Positions 54,631 to 63,365 of a DNA stretch of 64,000 nt are shown here, piece after piece. This stretch comes from an uncultured Pelagibacteraceae bacterium. Lineage in GTDB: Bacteria; Pseudomonadota; Alphaproteobacteria; Pelagibacterales; Pelagibacteraceae. The stretch spans positions 26,411 to 90,410 of the forward strand of contig CABXYU010000002.1 of assembly GCA_902516625.1 (NCBI GenBank). Direction: 5' to 3'. Within the stretch, counting starts at the first letter, position 1. Each line of letters opens with the position of its first letter. The notes below the pieces were generated by a model, which worked only from the letters and a program-made list of their open reading frames with translations, made no database searches and was not told the origin of the DNA. A program made the translations under genes and the position numbers.

Positions 54631-55068
54631 CTAAAGGTTTAAAAAAATATTTAGATCTTCAATAATTTTATTAACTAAATTATCTTTAACATCATCCTGA
54701 TACGTTGATAAGTCATATTTATTAGCAATGTTATTATAATCAAAGGTCTCATTAAAAGTTCTCTTCTTAATTTCTTTTCCATTTTCTATGATGATCACTT
54801 CAACATTTAATAAACTTTTAAATGTTGCTGGCTGACCTTTGGCGTCCTTAGAAGTTGTAATAATATTTATTTCACTTTCTACAATTATTTCGTTATTTAT
54901 ACTAATCTTTTTGTCTTCTTTGATTTCAGTGGATGAAAGTATTTTTCGATTTATTTGTTTGTCACCGATAAGTGTTATTTTCTTAAAAAGAATTTCATCT
55001 TTTTTCACGTATAGTGGTTGATAACCACAAGCAGTAACCAAAAAAAATACTATAAAAATTTTTTTCAT
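54631..55068 (-). CDS. lptE: LPS-assembly lipoprotein LptE
   Basis: A 145-residue lipoprotein. The signal peptide ends in the lipobox VTAC with Cys14, followed by GYQPLY, a near-invariant start of LptE. It plugs the LptD barrel during LPS insertion into the outer membrane. It has one-base stop/start contact with leuS and directly precedes holA, as expected. Confidence 0.9.
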   Translation of the reverse strand: MKKIFIVFFLVTACGYQPLYVKKDEILFKKITLIGDKQINRKILSSTEIKEDKKISINNEIIVESEINIITTSKDAKGQPATFKSLLNVEVIIIENGKEIKKRTFNETFDYNNIANKYDLSTYQDDVKDNLVNKIIEDLNIFLNL

Positions 55069-57602
55069 TATAAAGCAATAATATTAATCAGTCTTTCTTT
55101 AACATATATAGTCTTATTTATTTTTTTATTATCGATATATTTACGAAACAAGTCCATTTTTTTTATTTTTTCAAGAATTTGAGACTCTGCATCATTTTTA
55201 TTGATTAAAATTACACCTCTTTTTTTTCCATTTATCTGAATTACTATCTCTTTTTCTTTTGTTTCAAGTAATTCTTTCTTTACATTTGGCCAAAATAACT
55301 TTCCTTTCTGATTTATTTTTTTGTAACACTCATTTGTAATGTGTGGGATGACTGGCATCATTATTAATAAAATTTTTTCAAAATTTTCCTTAAGATTTTT
55401 TTTATTATTTGTTATTTTTATATAAAAACTATAAATGTCATGAAACACAGCTATAATTACATTGTATCTAAATTTTTCTAATGCAATATTTATTTTTTCA
55501 ATTGATTGATTTGTAAAAATATCAATATCCTTATCTGCTTCTTCTAGATCATTATTTTTTGTAATACTTAATATATTTTCACTCATTATCCAAAATTTTT
55601 GAATAAATTTATATGCAGCAGACATACCACTATCTGACCATTGAATATCTTTTTCAGGAGGGCTGTCAGATAATATGAACAATCTTACAGCGTCTGCTCC
55701 AAATTCTTTAATCATTTTTTCAGGATCGATAGTGTTTTTTTTTGATTTAGACATGGATTCTGATGGTCCAACTAAAACTTTTTTGGACTTATTATTTTTT
55801 ATAAAAAAATTAAGACCATCTTCAGTAGATACCTCCTCAGGATTTAGCCAATTATTCGTCTGATCCTTAAAGGTTTTGTGACATACCATACCTTGAGTAA
55901 ATAAACCTTGAAATGGCTCTTTTATTTCAAAATCTTTATTATATAAATTTATAGCTCTTGAAAAAAATCTTGAATACAAAAGATGTAAGATAGCATGCTC
56001 AACGCCACCTATATACTGGTCTACAGGCATCCAGTATTTTATTTCTTCTTTATCGAATGGATCTTTGTCATTCTGAGATGAACAAAATCTTAAGAAATAC
56101 CAAGACGAATCTACAAAAGTATCTAAAGTATCAGTTTCTCTAGTACACTTTACCCCTTTAATTGTTATGTTTTTCCATTCATCTGCCAAATCTAGTGGAT
56201 TGCCCTTTGTTTCTAGATTAATATTCTCAGGCAAAAGAACTGGAAGATCTTCCTCGGGGATTTTACAAATATTGTTATTTTCATCATAAGCAATTGGAAT
56301 AGGGCAACCCCAATATCTTTGTCTTGAAATACCCCAATCTTTCAATCTAAAATTCGTCTTTTGTTTACCGATTTTTTTTTTATTTAAAATTTCAATTGTT
56401 TTTAGAACAGACTGTTCTGGTGCGGTTAGACCGTTCAAAAATTCTGAGTTAATGACAATTCCTGGTCCGCTATAGGCCTCATCATTGACTTTAAATTTGT
56501 CACTTTCATCTTTAGGTTTGACTACTGTCTTAATTTCTAAATCATATTTTTTTGCAAAATCAAAATCTCTTTGATCATGAGCTGGGCATCCAAAAACAGC
56601 ACCGAATCCATAATCCATGAGAACAAAGTTTGCAAAATAAACTGGAACTTTTTTATTATTGTCTAAGGGATTAATCGCTATAAGATCTGTTTTAAAACCA
56701 ATCTTTTCTGCTTGAGCGATAGATTCCTCCGTAGTTCCTGTCTTGGAACATTCTTCCTTAAATTTCTTGAATTCACTATCTTTTTCGTAAAATTTGGAAA
56801 CAGGATGATCAACAGAAAGTGCTAAAAATGAAAAACCAAATAATGTATCTGGTCTAGTTGTGTAGCATTTTATTGTATTAATTTCATTTTGACCTTCAAT
56901 TTTAAAATCTATCTCACATCCAAAAGATTTACCAATCCAATTTTTTTGCATTGTTTTGACTTTATCTGGCCATTGATCTAGATTATTTAGGTCATCTCCT
57001 AATTCTTCCGCAAATTTTGAAATATTAAAAAACCATTGATTTAATTTTTTTCTTTCAACTAAGGCCCCTGATCTCCAACCTTTTCCATTAATAACCTGTT
57101 CATTTGCAAGAACAGTTTTATCTACTGGGTCCCAATTTACATAACTTTCTTTTCTATAAACTAATCCTTTATCATAAAGCTGGAGAAAAATTTTTTGTTG
57201 GTGCTTATAGTATTCGGGCGTACATGTGGAAATTTCTCTTTCCCAATCTATAGATAAACCAAGTTTTTTTAGTTGGTTTTTCATTACCTGGATATTTTTT
57301 TCTGTCCACTCTTTAGGATTTAAATTATTTTGTCTTGCTGCATTTTCTGCTGGCATACCAAATGAGTCCCATCCCATGGGATGTAAAACATTAAATCCTG
57401 ATAGGTTTTTGTAACGAGCTAAGACATCTCCAATTGTGTAATTTCTAACGTGACCCATATGAATTTTTCCAGACGGATATGGGAACATTTCCAAACAGTA
57501 AAATTTTTTTTTGTTTTGGTTAATCGTTGCGGAAAAAGATTTATTTTTTTCCCAAAAATTCTGCCAGTTTTCCTCAACAATTTTAAAGTTGTATCTACTC
57601 AA
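55068..57602 (-). CDS. leuS: leucyl-tRNA synthetase
   Basis: An 844-residue class I synthetase. [20 protein letters not shown] contains the HIGH-type motif [18 protein letters not shown] contains KMSKS-like MSKSK, and the editing domain is visible around [20 protein letters not shown]. Length is normal. It sits between the DUF3576 lipoprotein and lptE in a minus-strand operon. Confidence 0.97.
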   Translation of the reverse strand: MSRYNFKIVEENWQNFWEKNKSFSATINQNKKKFYCLEMFPYPSGKIHMGHVRNYTIGDVLARYKNLSGFNVLHPMGWDSFGMPAENAARQNNLNPKEWTEKNIQVMKNQLKKLGLSIDWEREISTCTPEYYKHQQKIFLQLYDKGLVYRKESYVNWDPVDKTVLANEQVINGKGWRSGALVERKKLNQWFFNISKFAEELGDDLNNLDQWPDKVKTMQKNWIGKSFGCEIDFKIEGQNEINTIKCYTTRPDTLFGFSFLALSVDHPVSKFYEKDSEFKKFKEECSKTGTTEESIAQAEKIGFKTDLIAINPLDNNKKVPVYFANFVLMDYGFGAVFGCPAHDQRDFDFAKKYDLEIKTVVKPKDESDKFKVNDEAYSGPGIVINSEFLNGLTAPEQSVLKTIEILNKKKIGKQKTNFRLKDWGISRQRYWGCPIPIAYDENNNICKIPEEDLPVLLPENINLETKGNPLDLADEWKNITIKGVKCTRETDTLDTFVDSSWYFLRFCSSQNDKDPFDKEEIKYWMPVDQYIGGVEHAILHLLYSRFFSRAINLYNKDFEIKEPFQGLFTQGMVCHKTFKDQTNNWLNPEEVSTEDGLNFFIKNNKSKKVLVGPSESMSKSKKNTIDPEKMIKEFGADAVRLFILSDSPPEKDIQWSDSGMSAAYKFIQKFWIMSENILSITKNNDLEEADKDIDIFTNQSIEKINIALEKFRYNVIIAVFHDIYSFYIKITNNKKNLKENFEKILLIMMPVIPHITNECYKKINQKGKLFWPNVKKELLETKEKEIVIQINGKKRGVILINKNDAESQILEKIKKMDLFRKYIDNKKINKTIYVKERLINIIAL

Positions 57603-57607
57603 GTTTA

Positions 57608-58183
57608 TTAGTCCGGATCAGGAGTAATTTTATAATCACTCTCTTCTGCTCTTTTTTTTCTAGTTTGATTCTTTAATTGAGCAGCTTTTTTAAGAACAGC
57701 TAGTTTTATTTCATTATTAAGTTCAGATTTCATAAGTTGTGTATTACACACAAGTTTTTCATTACATATTTTTTTATAAATTTTTACATTTAATCCATCA
57801 GCTCTGATTTCATTCGATAAAAAATTTACCATAATCTTAATTGATTCCTCCGAGTCTAAATTATCTGAGTACCAATCAGTTATAATTATTCCACCTCCAT
57901 AGTCAGCTGTAGTTAATGGAACAAAATCTAAAACAGCTATTGTAGCTCTCCACATTTCATTTGAGGTAGCAAAATCAAAAGTACCAGATCCTCCGCCTAC
58001 TTTAGGAATTAAAATACCTCTACCTTCTTTAATATTTTTTTCTCGCTTTGCAGCATCATTAATAGGCACATCCTTAACATCAGCTCTTTTAAATTTAAAA
58101 GCATCGCATGACTGAACAAATGTTAAAATTATGAAAATTAAAAAAGTGTTTTTAAGAAAAATCAGTAATTTATTTGAAAACAT
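57608..58183 (-). CDS. DUF3576 lipoprotein
   Basis: A 191-residue protein with a signal sequence and lipobox-like VQSC (Cys26). The mature part has [30 protein letters not shown] and [10 protein letters not shown], the core of DUF3576, an alphaproteobacterial outer-membrane lipoprotein family found beside leuS and lptE. The function is unknown. It is divergent from the porin gene across 216 bases. Confidence 0.9.
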   Translation of the reverse strand: MFSNKLLIFLKNTFLIFIILTFVQSCDAFKFKRADVKDVPINDAAKREKNIKEGRGILIPKVGGGSGTFDFATSNEMWRATIAVLDFVPLTTADYGGGIIITDWYSDNLDSEESIKIMVNFLSNEIRADGLNVKIYKKICNEKLVCNTQLMKSELNNEIKLAVLKKAAQLKNQTRKKRAEESDYKITPDPD

Positions 58184-58277
58184 TAGAAATATATAATTTG
58201 CAAAGGGTCTTATTTAAATAAAAACTTTAAGCTAATATAGTTCAAAATACCTAAAAAAATGCTCATATTAATCTTTA

Positions 58278-58297
58278 GTGTTGTATTTATACAACAC
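58278..58297. promoter_or_regulatory. inverted repeat in the porin/DUF3576 divergent region
   Basis: GTGTTGTA-TTTA-TACAACAC is a perfect eight-base inverted repeat about a four-base centre, 95 bases from the DUF3576 start and 103 from the porin start. It has no following T run on the plus strand, so an operator is more likely than a terminator. The regulator is unknown. Confidence 0.5.
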
Positions 58298-58370
58298 AAA
58301 CTGAAAAAATAGCAATATTATTGGCTTTTTTATCTTGTTTTAGATGTTTTCATGTAAAAGCGGGATGTTC

Positions 58371-58386
58371 ATATTATTAATAATAT
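58371..58386. promoter_or_regulatory. 16-base AT palindrome directly before the porin ribosome-binding site
   Basis: ATATTATTAATAATAT is a perfect palindrome ending two bases before AAGGAG (58389-58394), a strong Shine-Dalgarno sequence five bases from the porin ATG. This clear ribosome-binding site is unusual in this window, where most genes have none. The palindrome could be an operator, a promoter -10 region or chance in AT-rich DNA. Confidence 0.4.
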
Positions 58387-58399
58387 AAAAGGAGTAAAT

Positions 58400-59383
58400 A
58401 TGAAAAACATGAAAAAAGTAGGTCTTTCAGCTTTAGCTGGATCACTTGTAGCTTTCTCAGCTAACGCTGTAGATATGAGTGTAACAGGTAATGCGGAAGT
58501 AACTTACACAACAAACGGTGGTACTAACGATGTTACTGGTAACCCATTCGGTTCTAACAACTCGATTAAATTCTCGGGTTCAGGTGATGTAGGTTTCGGT
58601 ACTGCTACTGTAGTAAGAACAATCAATGATGGTCAAGGATCAGCATGGTTATCTGCGTATACAACACTTGATATGGGTGCAATGGGAACACTTTCTCATG
58701 ACTCTATCGGTGGTGGATTAGTAGGTACAACTGCAAACGATGACATTCTTCCAACTGCTTATGAAGAAGTATGGAATGGTGTATCTGGAGCAAGTGTACT
58801 TGGTGCTGCTTCTAACGATACAATCGGTTACAGCAACACAGTCATGGGTGCTACATTTTCACTAGCGCAAACTAAAGGTGGAACAGGTGGAACAGGTGAT
58901 GGTGGAAACGACGGTGAAGGTGTTACTTCACACGGATCTGACTGGCACGTTAGTGTACCAATTCCATACCTTGAAGGTTTAACAATTGCTTACGGTCAAC
59001 ATAAGACTGAGTTTGCAATTCAAACTGAAAACGATGACACATCTTCTGTAGGTCACATTTTATACGACATGGGACCAATGTCTATTGGTTACAGACATGC
59101 TGAACAGCAAGATGGATCTAATGGTTCAAATGGTTTGAACGTAGAAGCTTACGCTATTGCGTTTAACTTAAATGACGAAATGTCAGTATCATTAGCTACA
59201 CAAGACACTGAATACGACGTTCCATCAGGAACTAACGTAACAGAAACTGTAGATGCAGTTAACGCTTCATACACAGTTGGTGCAGCTTCTGTAAGAGCTA
59301 CGTTCTCAGAGTCAGACAATGACGCTGGACAAACAGGTGATACAGATGAGCACATGGAACTAAGTTTAGTATTATCATTCTAA
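58400..59383 (+). CDS. outer-membrane porin
   Basis: A 327-residue beta-barrel protein with signal peptide MKNMKKVGLSALAGSLVAFS cut near ANA. Strand-turn composition (glycine, threonine, asparagine, aspartate rich) and a final phenylalanine (MELSLVLSF) are typical of outer-membrane porins. Codon use is distinctly less AT-biased than in neighbours (many GGT, AAC and GAC codons), and a consensus ribosome-binding site and strong terminator flank it, so high expression is likely. The barrel probably passes small solutes; specificity is unknown. Confidence 0.9.
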   Translation: MKNMKKVGLSALAGSLVAFSANAVDMSVTGNAEVTYTTNGGTNDVTGNPFGSNNSIKFSGSGDVGFGTATVVRTINDGQGSAWLSAYTTLDMGAMGTLSHDSIGGGLVGTTANDDILPTAYEEVWNGVSGASVLGAASNDTIGYSNTVMGATFSLAQTKGGTGGTGDGGNDGEGVTSHGSDWHVSVPIPYLEGLTIAYGQHKTEFAIQTENDDTSSVGHILYDMGPMSIGYRHAEQQDGSNGSNGLNVEAYAIAFNLNDEMSVSLATQDTEYDVPSGTNVTETVDAVNASYTVGAASVRATFSESDNDAGQTGDTDEHMELSLVLSF

Positions 59384-59405
59384 TCTAAACATAGTTTAAG
59401 ATTTA

Positions 59406-59437
59406 AAAGGCCCCAATTTTTTGGGGCCTTTTTTTTT
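59406..59437 (+). terminator. intrinsic terminator of the porin gene
   Basis: AAAGGCCCCAA and TTGGGGCCTTT form a perfect 11-base-pair stem around a TTTT loop, followed by more T residues to 59437. It starts 22 bases after the porin stop. It is the clearest intrinsic terminator in the window, and it also lies at the end of the convergent TPR-sulfotransferase gene. Confidence 0.95.
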
Positions 59438-60986
59438 AATTAAATTTATCGAAAATCTCTTTCATATATTTTTCGTACTTTTGATATGAAAGAATAGATG
59501 ACTTGTAAATTGGTTGTCTTGCTTGTGCAGAACTTACTGTTTTAATTGGTCTTTTTGTTTTATAAAAATTTAGGCAATTTTTTTCATAATCTAAATCACA
59601 GAAATTCAGCAATTTTTTTATTTCATCTTCAGGATTTTCTAAAAATTTTTCATAGTTTGCCTCATAAATTTGATTTTTAAATTTATTTTTCCAAAATTTC
59701 ATTAGGCTTAGATATTCTTTATAGAAGACTTCTAAATCATTAAAATCATAACTAAAATTCAAACGGTCATCAAAATCGTTTTTATAAAGAGATAAAATGT
59801 TATCTTTTGCATTTCTTGAACAATGTATAATTTTGGAATTAGGTAGTAAGATTTTAATAATACCAATCCAAGCAAAATTAAGAGGCGCTTTATCTGTAAA
59901 AACTTTGGATTTAGGTTCAAATTTTTGAACAAAATCTAAATAACTTTTTGCCAATCTTTTTATTTTAGTGTTGTCTAAATTGCTTAACATCGAGTTGTCT
60001 AAAACTCCTTGATTATAAAAATTAGTTCTTACTATTTTATGTATAAAATCTAATTCTCCACATCCATGAACTTTTGAATGAGAGGAAATAATTTGTTCTA
60101 TTAAGCTTGTACCTGATCTTGGTAAACCTAAAATAAAAATTATTTTTTCATTTTTATGAGCATCTGTTTCATTTGACAAATTATACTTCTCAAAAAAATT
60201 TTTCAAATTATTAAAAGTTTTAAAGTCATTTTTGAAATCTCTATTAATTAAATTTTTTTTAGTGTCGTTAGCTTTTTTTAAAAAATAAAATGATTTTTCA
60301 TAATCTGTAATATCCTCGTATGCCTTTCCTAATGAGAAAAATAAATTAACTTTTTGTAGGTCATTGAGATCTAGATTTTCTAATTTTTCTTCCATTTTTT
60401 TTAAATGATCATTTTCTTTTGTATATTTAGTGAATCTACTAATCATCTTATCAGCGTTTGTATTACTTGGGTTTATTTCGAGAACTCTTTCAAACTCTTT
60501 TTTAGAACTGTTGAATTCCCCAATGCTTTGGTAAACCAATCCTAAGTTGTAATGAGCTAAAGCATTCTTATCATTAATCTTAATAGCTTTAAGATATTGA
60601 TCAGTTGCATTTTGAAAATCATTAAGTTCAAAATATAGATTTCCTAAATTAATAACTGCATTTATAAATAACGGATTTATTTCGAGAGCTTTAGTATAAT
60701 TTTCTTTTGCCTCCTCAAACTTTTTTTGTGTTTTAAATACATTTCCTAAATTATTATATGCTGCTATGTTTTTGTTATCTAAATTTAGAATATATACAAA
60801 TGCATCCGCTGCCATTTTTAAATTACCAAGATTTTGATAGCTAGAACCTATTAAATTAATTAAAAAAATATTATCGGGTAACTTTTTAAGTAAAATTTGT
60901 GTTTCCTTTATTGTGTAATGATAATCACCAGCTTTAAAATGATTTAATAATTTCTCAATTTTCTTATTTATTACTTCTTTATCCAT
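59436..60986 (-). CDS. TPR-sulfotransferase fusion
   Basis: A 516-residue protein. Residues 1-~210 contain five or six TPR repeats (NIAAYNNLGNVFKTQKKFEEA, NALAHYNLGLVYQSIGEFNSS). From about residue 285 a sulfotransferase domain follows, with the 5'-phosphosulfate loop FILGLPRSGTSLIEQIISSH, GCGELDFI and KIIHCSRNAKDNILSLYKND as the 3'-phosphate motif. It probably sulfates a glycan, lipid or protein using PAPS. It ends within the porin terminator region and its start overlaps the ThiE-like gene by eight bases. Confidence 0.88.
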   Translation of the reverse strand: MDKEVINKKIEKLLNHFKAGDYHYTIKETQILLKKLPDNIFLINLIGSSYQNLGNLKMAADAFVYILNLDNKNIAAYNNLGNVFKTQKKFEEAKENYTKALEINPLFINAVINLGNLYFELNDFQNATDQYLKAIKINDKNALAHYNLGLVYQSIGEFNSSKKEFERVLEINPSNTNADKMISRFTKYTKENDHLKKMEEKLENLDLNDLQKVNLFFSLGKAYEDITDYEKSFYFLKKANDTKKNLINRDFKNDFKTFNNLKNFFEKYNLSNETDAHKNEKIIFILGLPRSGTSLIEQIISSHSKVHGCGELDFIHKIVRTNFYNQGVLDNSMLSNLDNTKIKRLAKSYLDFVQKFEPKSKVFTDKAPLNFAWIGIIKILLPNSKIIHCSRNAKDNILSLYKNDFDDRLNFSYDFNDLEVFYKEYLSLMKFWKNKFKNQIYEANYEKFLENPEDEIKKLLNFCDLDYEKNCLNFYKTKRPIKTVSSAQARQPIYKSSILSYQKYEKYMKEIFDKFN

Positions 60987-61518
60987 TAATTTTATATTTT
61001 TCTATATAAGATATTGATGCAAAACCAAAACAATTTATTTTATTAACTGTACTAATATTTTTATTATTTAACCCGCCAAGCGCAATAGTCCTTTTATGAA
61101 AGTGATTTGCTAAAATATTATATTTTGTTGGACCCAGAAAATAATTTCTTTTTTTTATCTTAAACAATGGTGATATAAATAAATACTCCACACCTTGTTT
61201 TTTTTTTTCTAATATTTCCTTAAGATTATGGGCTGATCCAAGAATATAAAACTTATTTTTTCTATAGGTATTAGGAATGAGTTTTTTATTAAATGAAGGA
61301 ATATAAACTCCATCTAAATTTAAATATTTTGCAAGTTTATGGTCATTTGCTAAAAAAAACTTTCTATTTTTCAATTTACAAATCTTTTTTATTTCAATGA
61401 TCTCTTTAGTATTATATTTTCTATTGTAATTGCGATAAATAATGTGAATATTTTTATCCAATTTATAAATTGTTTTTTTTTCAAATTTATTAATAAAATA
61501 AAAACATTTTTTATGCAT
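60979..61518 (-). CDS. thiamine-phosphate-synthase/TenI-like protein
   Basis: A 179-residue TMP-TENI-like barrel, short for ThiE (about 210). Recognisable blocks are IIYRNYNRKYNTKEI, RKFFLANDHKLAKYLNLDGVYIP, FYILGSAHNLKEI, VEYLFISPLFKIKKR and TIALGGLNNKNIS. The usual ThiE substrate motif HLGQ is replaced by YIPS, as in TenI-type relatives. A role in thiamine biosynthesis or salvage is therefore uncertain. Its ATG is back-to-back with that of yggS. Confidence 0.65.
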   Translation of the reverse strand: MHKKCFYFINKFEKKTIYKLDKNIHIIYRNYNRKYNTKEIIEIKKICKLKNRKFFLANDHKLAKYLNLDGVYIPSFNKKLIPNTYRKNKFYILGSAHNLKEILEKKKQGVEYLFISPLFKIKKRNYFLGPTKYNILANHFHKRTIALGGLNNKNISTVNKINCFGFASISYIEKYKING

Positions 61519-62160
61519 GATACAATAACAAACTTATTAAGAATTAAAGAAGAAATAAACTTAAAAAATTTGCAAAAATTAAAAATTATTGCAGTGAGTA
61601 AAACTTTTGGGGAAGAAAAAATATTACCACTAGTTAATTCTGGTCATATTGATTTTGGTGAGAATAAAGTTCAAGAAGCGGTGTTAAAATGGTCAGATAT
61701 AAAAGATAAATTTAAAGATGTTAAGCTCCATATGCTTGGAAAACTTCAATCAAATAAAGTTAAACATGCCATCAAAATTTTTGATTATATACATTCGTTA
61801 GATAATTATAAGCTTGCTGAAAAAATATCGATTGAACAAAAAAATCTTAATAAAAATCTTAAATATTTTATTCAAGTAAATATTGGAAATGAGCATCAGA
61901 AAAATGGAGTTAGTCAAAATGAGGTCAAAAACTTCCTGGAAGAATGTAAAAATGATTTGAAATTAGATGTAATCGGTTTGATGTGTATTCCCCCTAATGA
62001 TGAGAAATCAAAAAATTATTTTTCTAAGATGTTCAAAATTAAAGAGGAATTAAATTTAAAGGATCTAAGTATGGGTATGTCTAATGATTATTTAGATGCT
62101 ATAAATTGTGGATCTACAATGATAAGGATAGGTTCAAAAATTTTTGGTAAAAGAAGTTAA
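61513..62160 (+). CDS. yggS: YggS-family pyridoxal-phosphate homeostasis protein
   Basis: A 215-residue PLP-binding protein from ATG 61513 (MHDTITNLLRIKEEI); a longer reading would add 23 residues overlapping the opposite gene. IIAVSKTFGEEKILPLVNSG contains the PLP Lys, IDFGENKVQEAVLKW, HMLGKLQSNK and LSMGMSNDYLDAINCGSTMI are the family signature. It buffers free PLP. The gene faces the ThiE-like gene head-to-head and overlaps the convergent transpeptidase gene by four bases. Confidence 0.95.
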   Translation: MHDTITNLLRIKEEINLKNLQKLKIIAVSKTFGEEKILPLVNSGHIDFGENKVQEAVLKWSDIKDKFKDVKLHMLGKLQSNKVKHAIKIFDYIHSLDNYKLAEKISIEQKNLNKNLKYFIQVNIGNEHQKNGVSQNEVKNFLEECKNDLKLDVIGLMCIPPNDEKSKNYFSKMFKIKEELNLKDLSMGMSNDYLDAINCGSTMIRIGSKIFGKRS

Positions 62161-62651
62161 AAAATTTTTATTTTTGTTTTTGTATTTATAATTTTTAACA
62201 TAATTAAAAAATCTTTCATTTTTAGTGCTATACATCCTTCCGTTGGTTTGTAGTTTTTCGTAAGATGGATGAATATACAGCTTCCTTTGCCCAAAGTTCT
62301 TTTATCAAAATTATATTTTATAGGTATCAAAAGATCGTATATCTGATCTGATCTAAATAATTTCTCGTGCTTAATTTCTTTTTTTGAGCTAATTAATTTA
62401 TTATATTTTTCTTTATTATTAATATCATCACACCAACCCATTGTTTTTTTAATTTTTACTTTATTTAGTTTTGAAATTAAATTTTTAATTCTATCCGCAC
62501 GATAATATAATTTTTCTATCCCAAATGTTCCTTTTGGGGTCTTTTTATCACCTTCTTTTTTATTACTTGTGACTCCATTTTTTCCGATAGCACATCTAAA
62601 ATAAAATTCATCAACCTGAAGAGTATGTTTATTTTTAAGATAAATTAACAT
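62157..62651 (-). CDS. YkuD-type L,D-transpeptidase-like protein
   Basis: A 164-residue protein with the YkuD catalytic region. CIFIHLTKNYKPTEGCIALK holds the His and the catalytic Cys (GC), and GKNGVTSNKKEGDKKTPKGTFG is the usual strand before it. There is no signal peptide in the called sequence, so it could act in the cytoplasm or be exported by another route. Peptidoglycan cross-linking is the family role. It is convergent with yggS and divergent from the regulator gene by 13 bases. Confidence 0.85.
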   Translation of the reverse strand: MLIYLKNKHTLQVDEFYFRCAIGKNGVTSNKKEGDKKTPKGTFGIEKLYYRADRIKNLISKLNKVKIKKTMGWCDDINNKEKYNKLISSKKEIKHEKLFRSDQIYDLLIPIKYNFDKRTLGKGSCIFIHLTKNYKPTEGCIALKMKDFLIMLKIINTKTKIKIF

Positions 62652-62664
62652 ATTCTATCTTACA

Positions 62665-63228
62665 ATGAATCATCAAAATCTTATAATCTATAATTTTCCA
62701 ATAATTTACGAAATTTTATCTGAGGTTGAAAATCATTTAAATTTTAAATTAATAAATATCAATCAAGAGGAATTTATTAATTTTGAGGAAAAGGATTACA
62801 AAAATTTCATTTTTTTAACAAAAAAAAAAGATTCAGATATAAGTAATCAATTTGTACTAAATGATCTACCAATTAAATTAATTGATTTAGTTGAAAACCT
62901 TAATGTTATGTTTTTAAAAATTAACTACCAAGGACAGTCAAATCAGATAATTAAAAACTATACGATAGATTTGAATTCAAAAAAATTTTTTAAGGAAGAC
63001 AAAAGCTTAAAGCTAACAGAAAAAGAAATTGGAACAATACTATACCTCGCAAAGCATCAGAAACCAGTAAGTATAAAAGAATTACAAATAAAAGTTTGGG
63101 ACCATAAATCAACACTTGAAACCCACACTGTTGAGACTCATATTCATAGATTAAGAAAAAAAATTAAAGAAAAATTTAATGATGCAAATTTTATAATAAG
63201 TTCAAAAAAAGGATATTTTATAAATTGA
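62665..63228 (+). CDS. OmpR-type winged-helix regulator with degenerate receiver-like N-terminus
   Basis: A 187-residue protein. Residues ~110-187 form a Trans_reg_C winged helix: LKLTEKEIGTILYLAKHQKP, ELQIKVWDHKSTLETHTVET and HIHRLRKKIKEKF with the recognition helix, ending SSKKGYFIN. The first ~110 residues are receiver-like in length, but no clear phospho-Asp pattern (DD...D...K) is visible. It may be an orphan, phosphorylation-independent regulator. Its stop overlaps the TTG start of the ArfA-like gene. Confidence 0.8.
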   Translation: MNHQNLIIYNFPIIYEILSEVENHLNFKLININQEEFINFEEKDYKNFIFLTKKKDSDISNQFVLNDLPIKLIDLVENLNVMFLKINYQGQSNQIIKNYTIDLNSKKFFKEDKSLKLTEKEIGTILYLAKHQKPVSIKELQIKVWDHKSTLETHTVETHIHRLRKKIKEKFNDANFIISSKKGYFIN

Positions 63229-63365
63229 AAAAAAAGAATATTTTCGCAAGAGATCTATTTTCAAAAAAGTATAAACAAAGAGTAGTTAAACCCAAAAAAG
63301 GTAAAGGTAGTTTTTCTAGGAAAAAAAAATTAAAGTCTAGCTCCAATTTGTTGAATAACTTTTGA
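63225..63365 (+). CDS. arfA: short ArfA-like alternative ribosome-rescue factor, TTG start
   Basis: A 46-codon frame starting TTG at 63225 reads KKNIFARDLFSKKYKQRV followed by VKPKKGKGSFSRKKK. The LFxxxxxQRVVKxKKGKGSaxRK core is the hallmark of ArfA, which recruits RF2 to ribosomes stalled on messages without a stop codon. The TTG overlaps the regulator stop (TTGA) and AAAGGA lies upstream at 63207. The 3' third overlaps the convergent kinase gene end by 36 bases. It is short, unannotated-looking and has no ATG, so the call rests on the motif. Confidence 0.65.
   Translation: MKKKNIFARDLFSKKYKQRVVKPKKGKGSFSRKKKLKSSSNLLNNF

Noticed and set aside
61444-61512. Longer yggS start
   Set aside because: It lies wholly inside the opposite ThiE-like gene and adds non-family hydrophobic residues.
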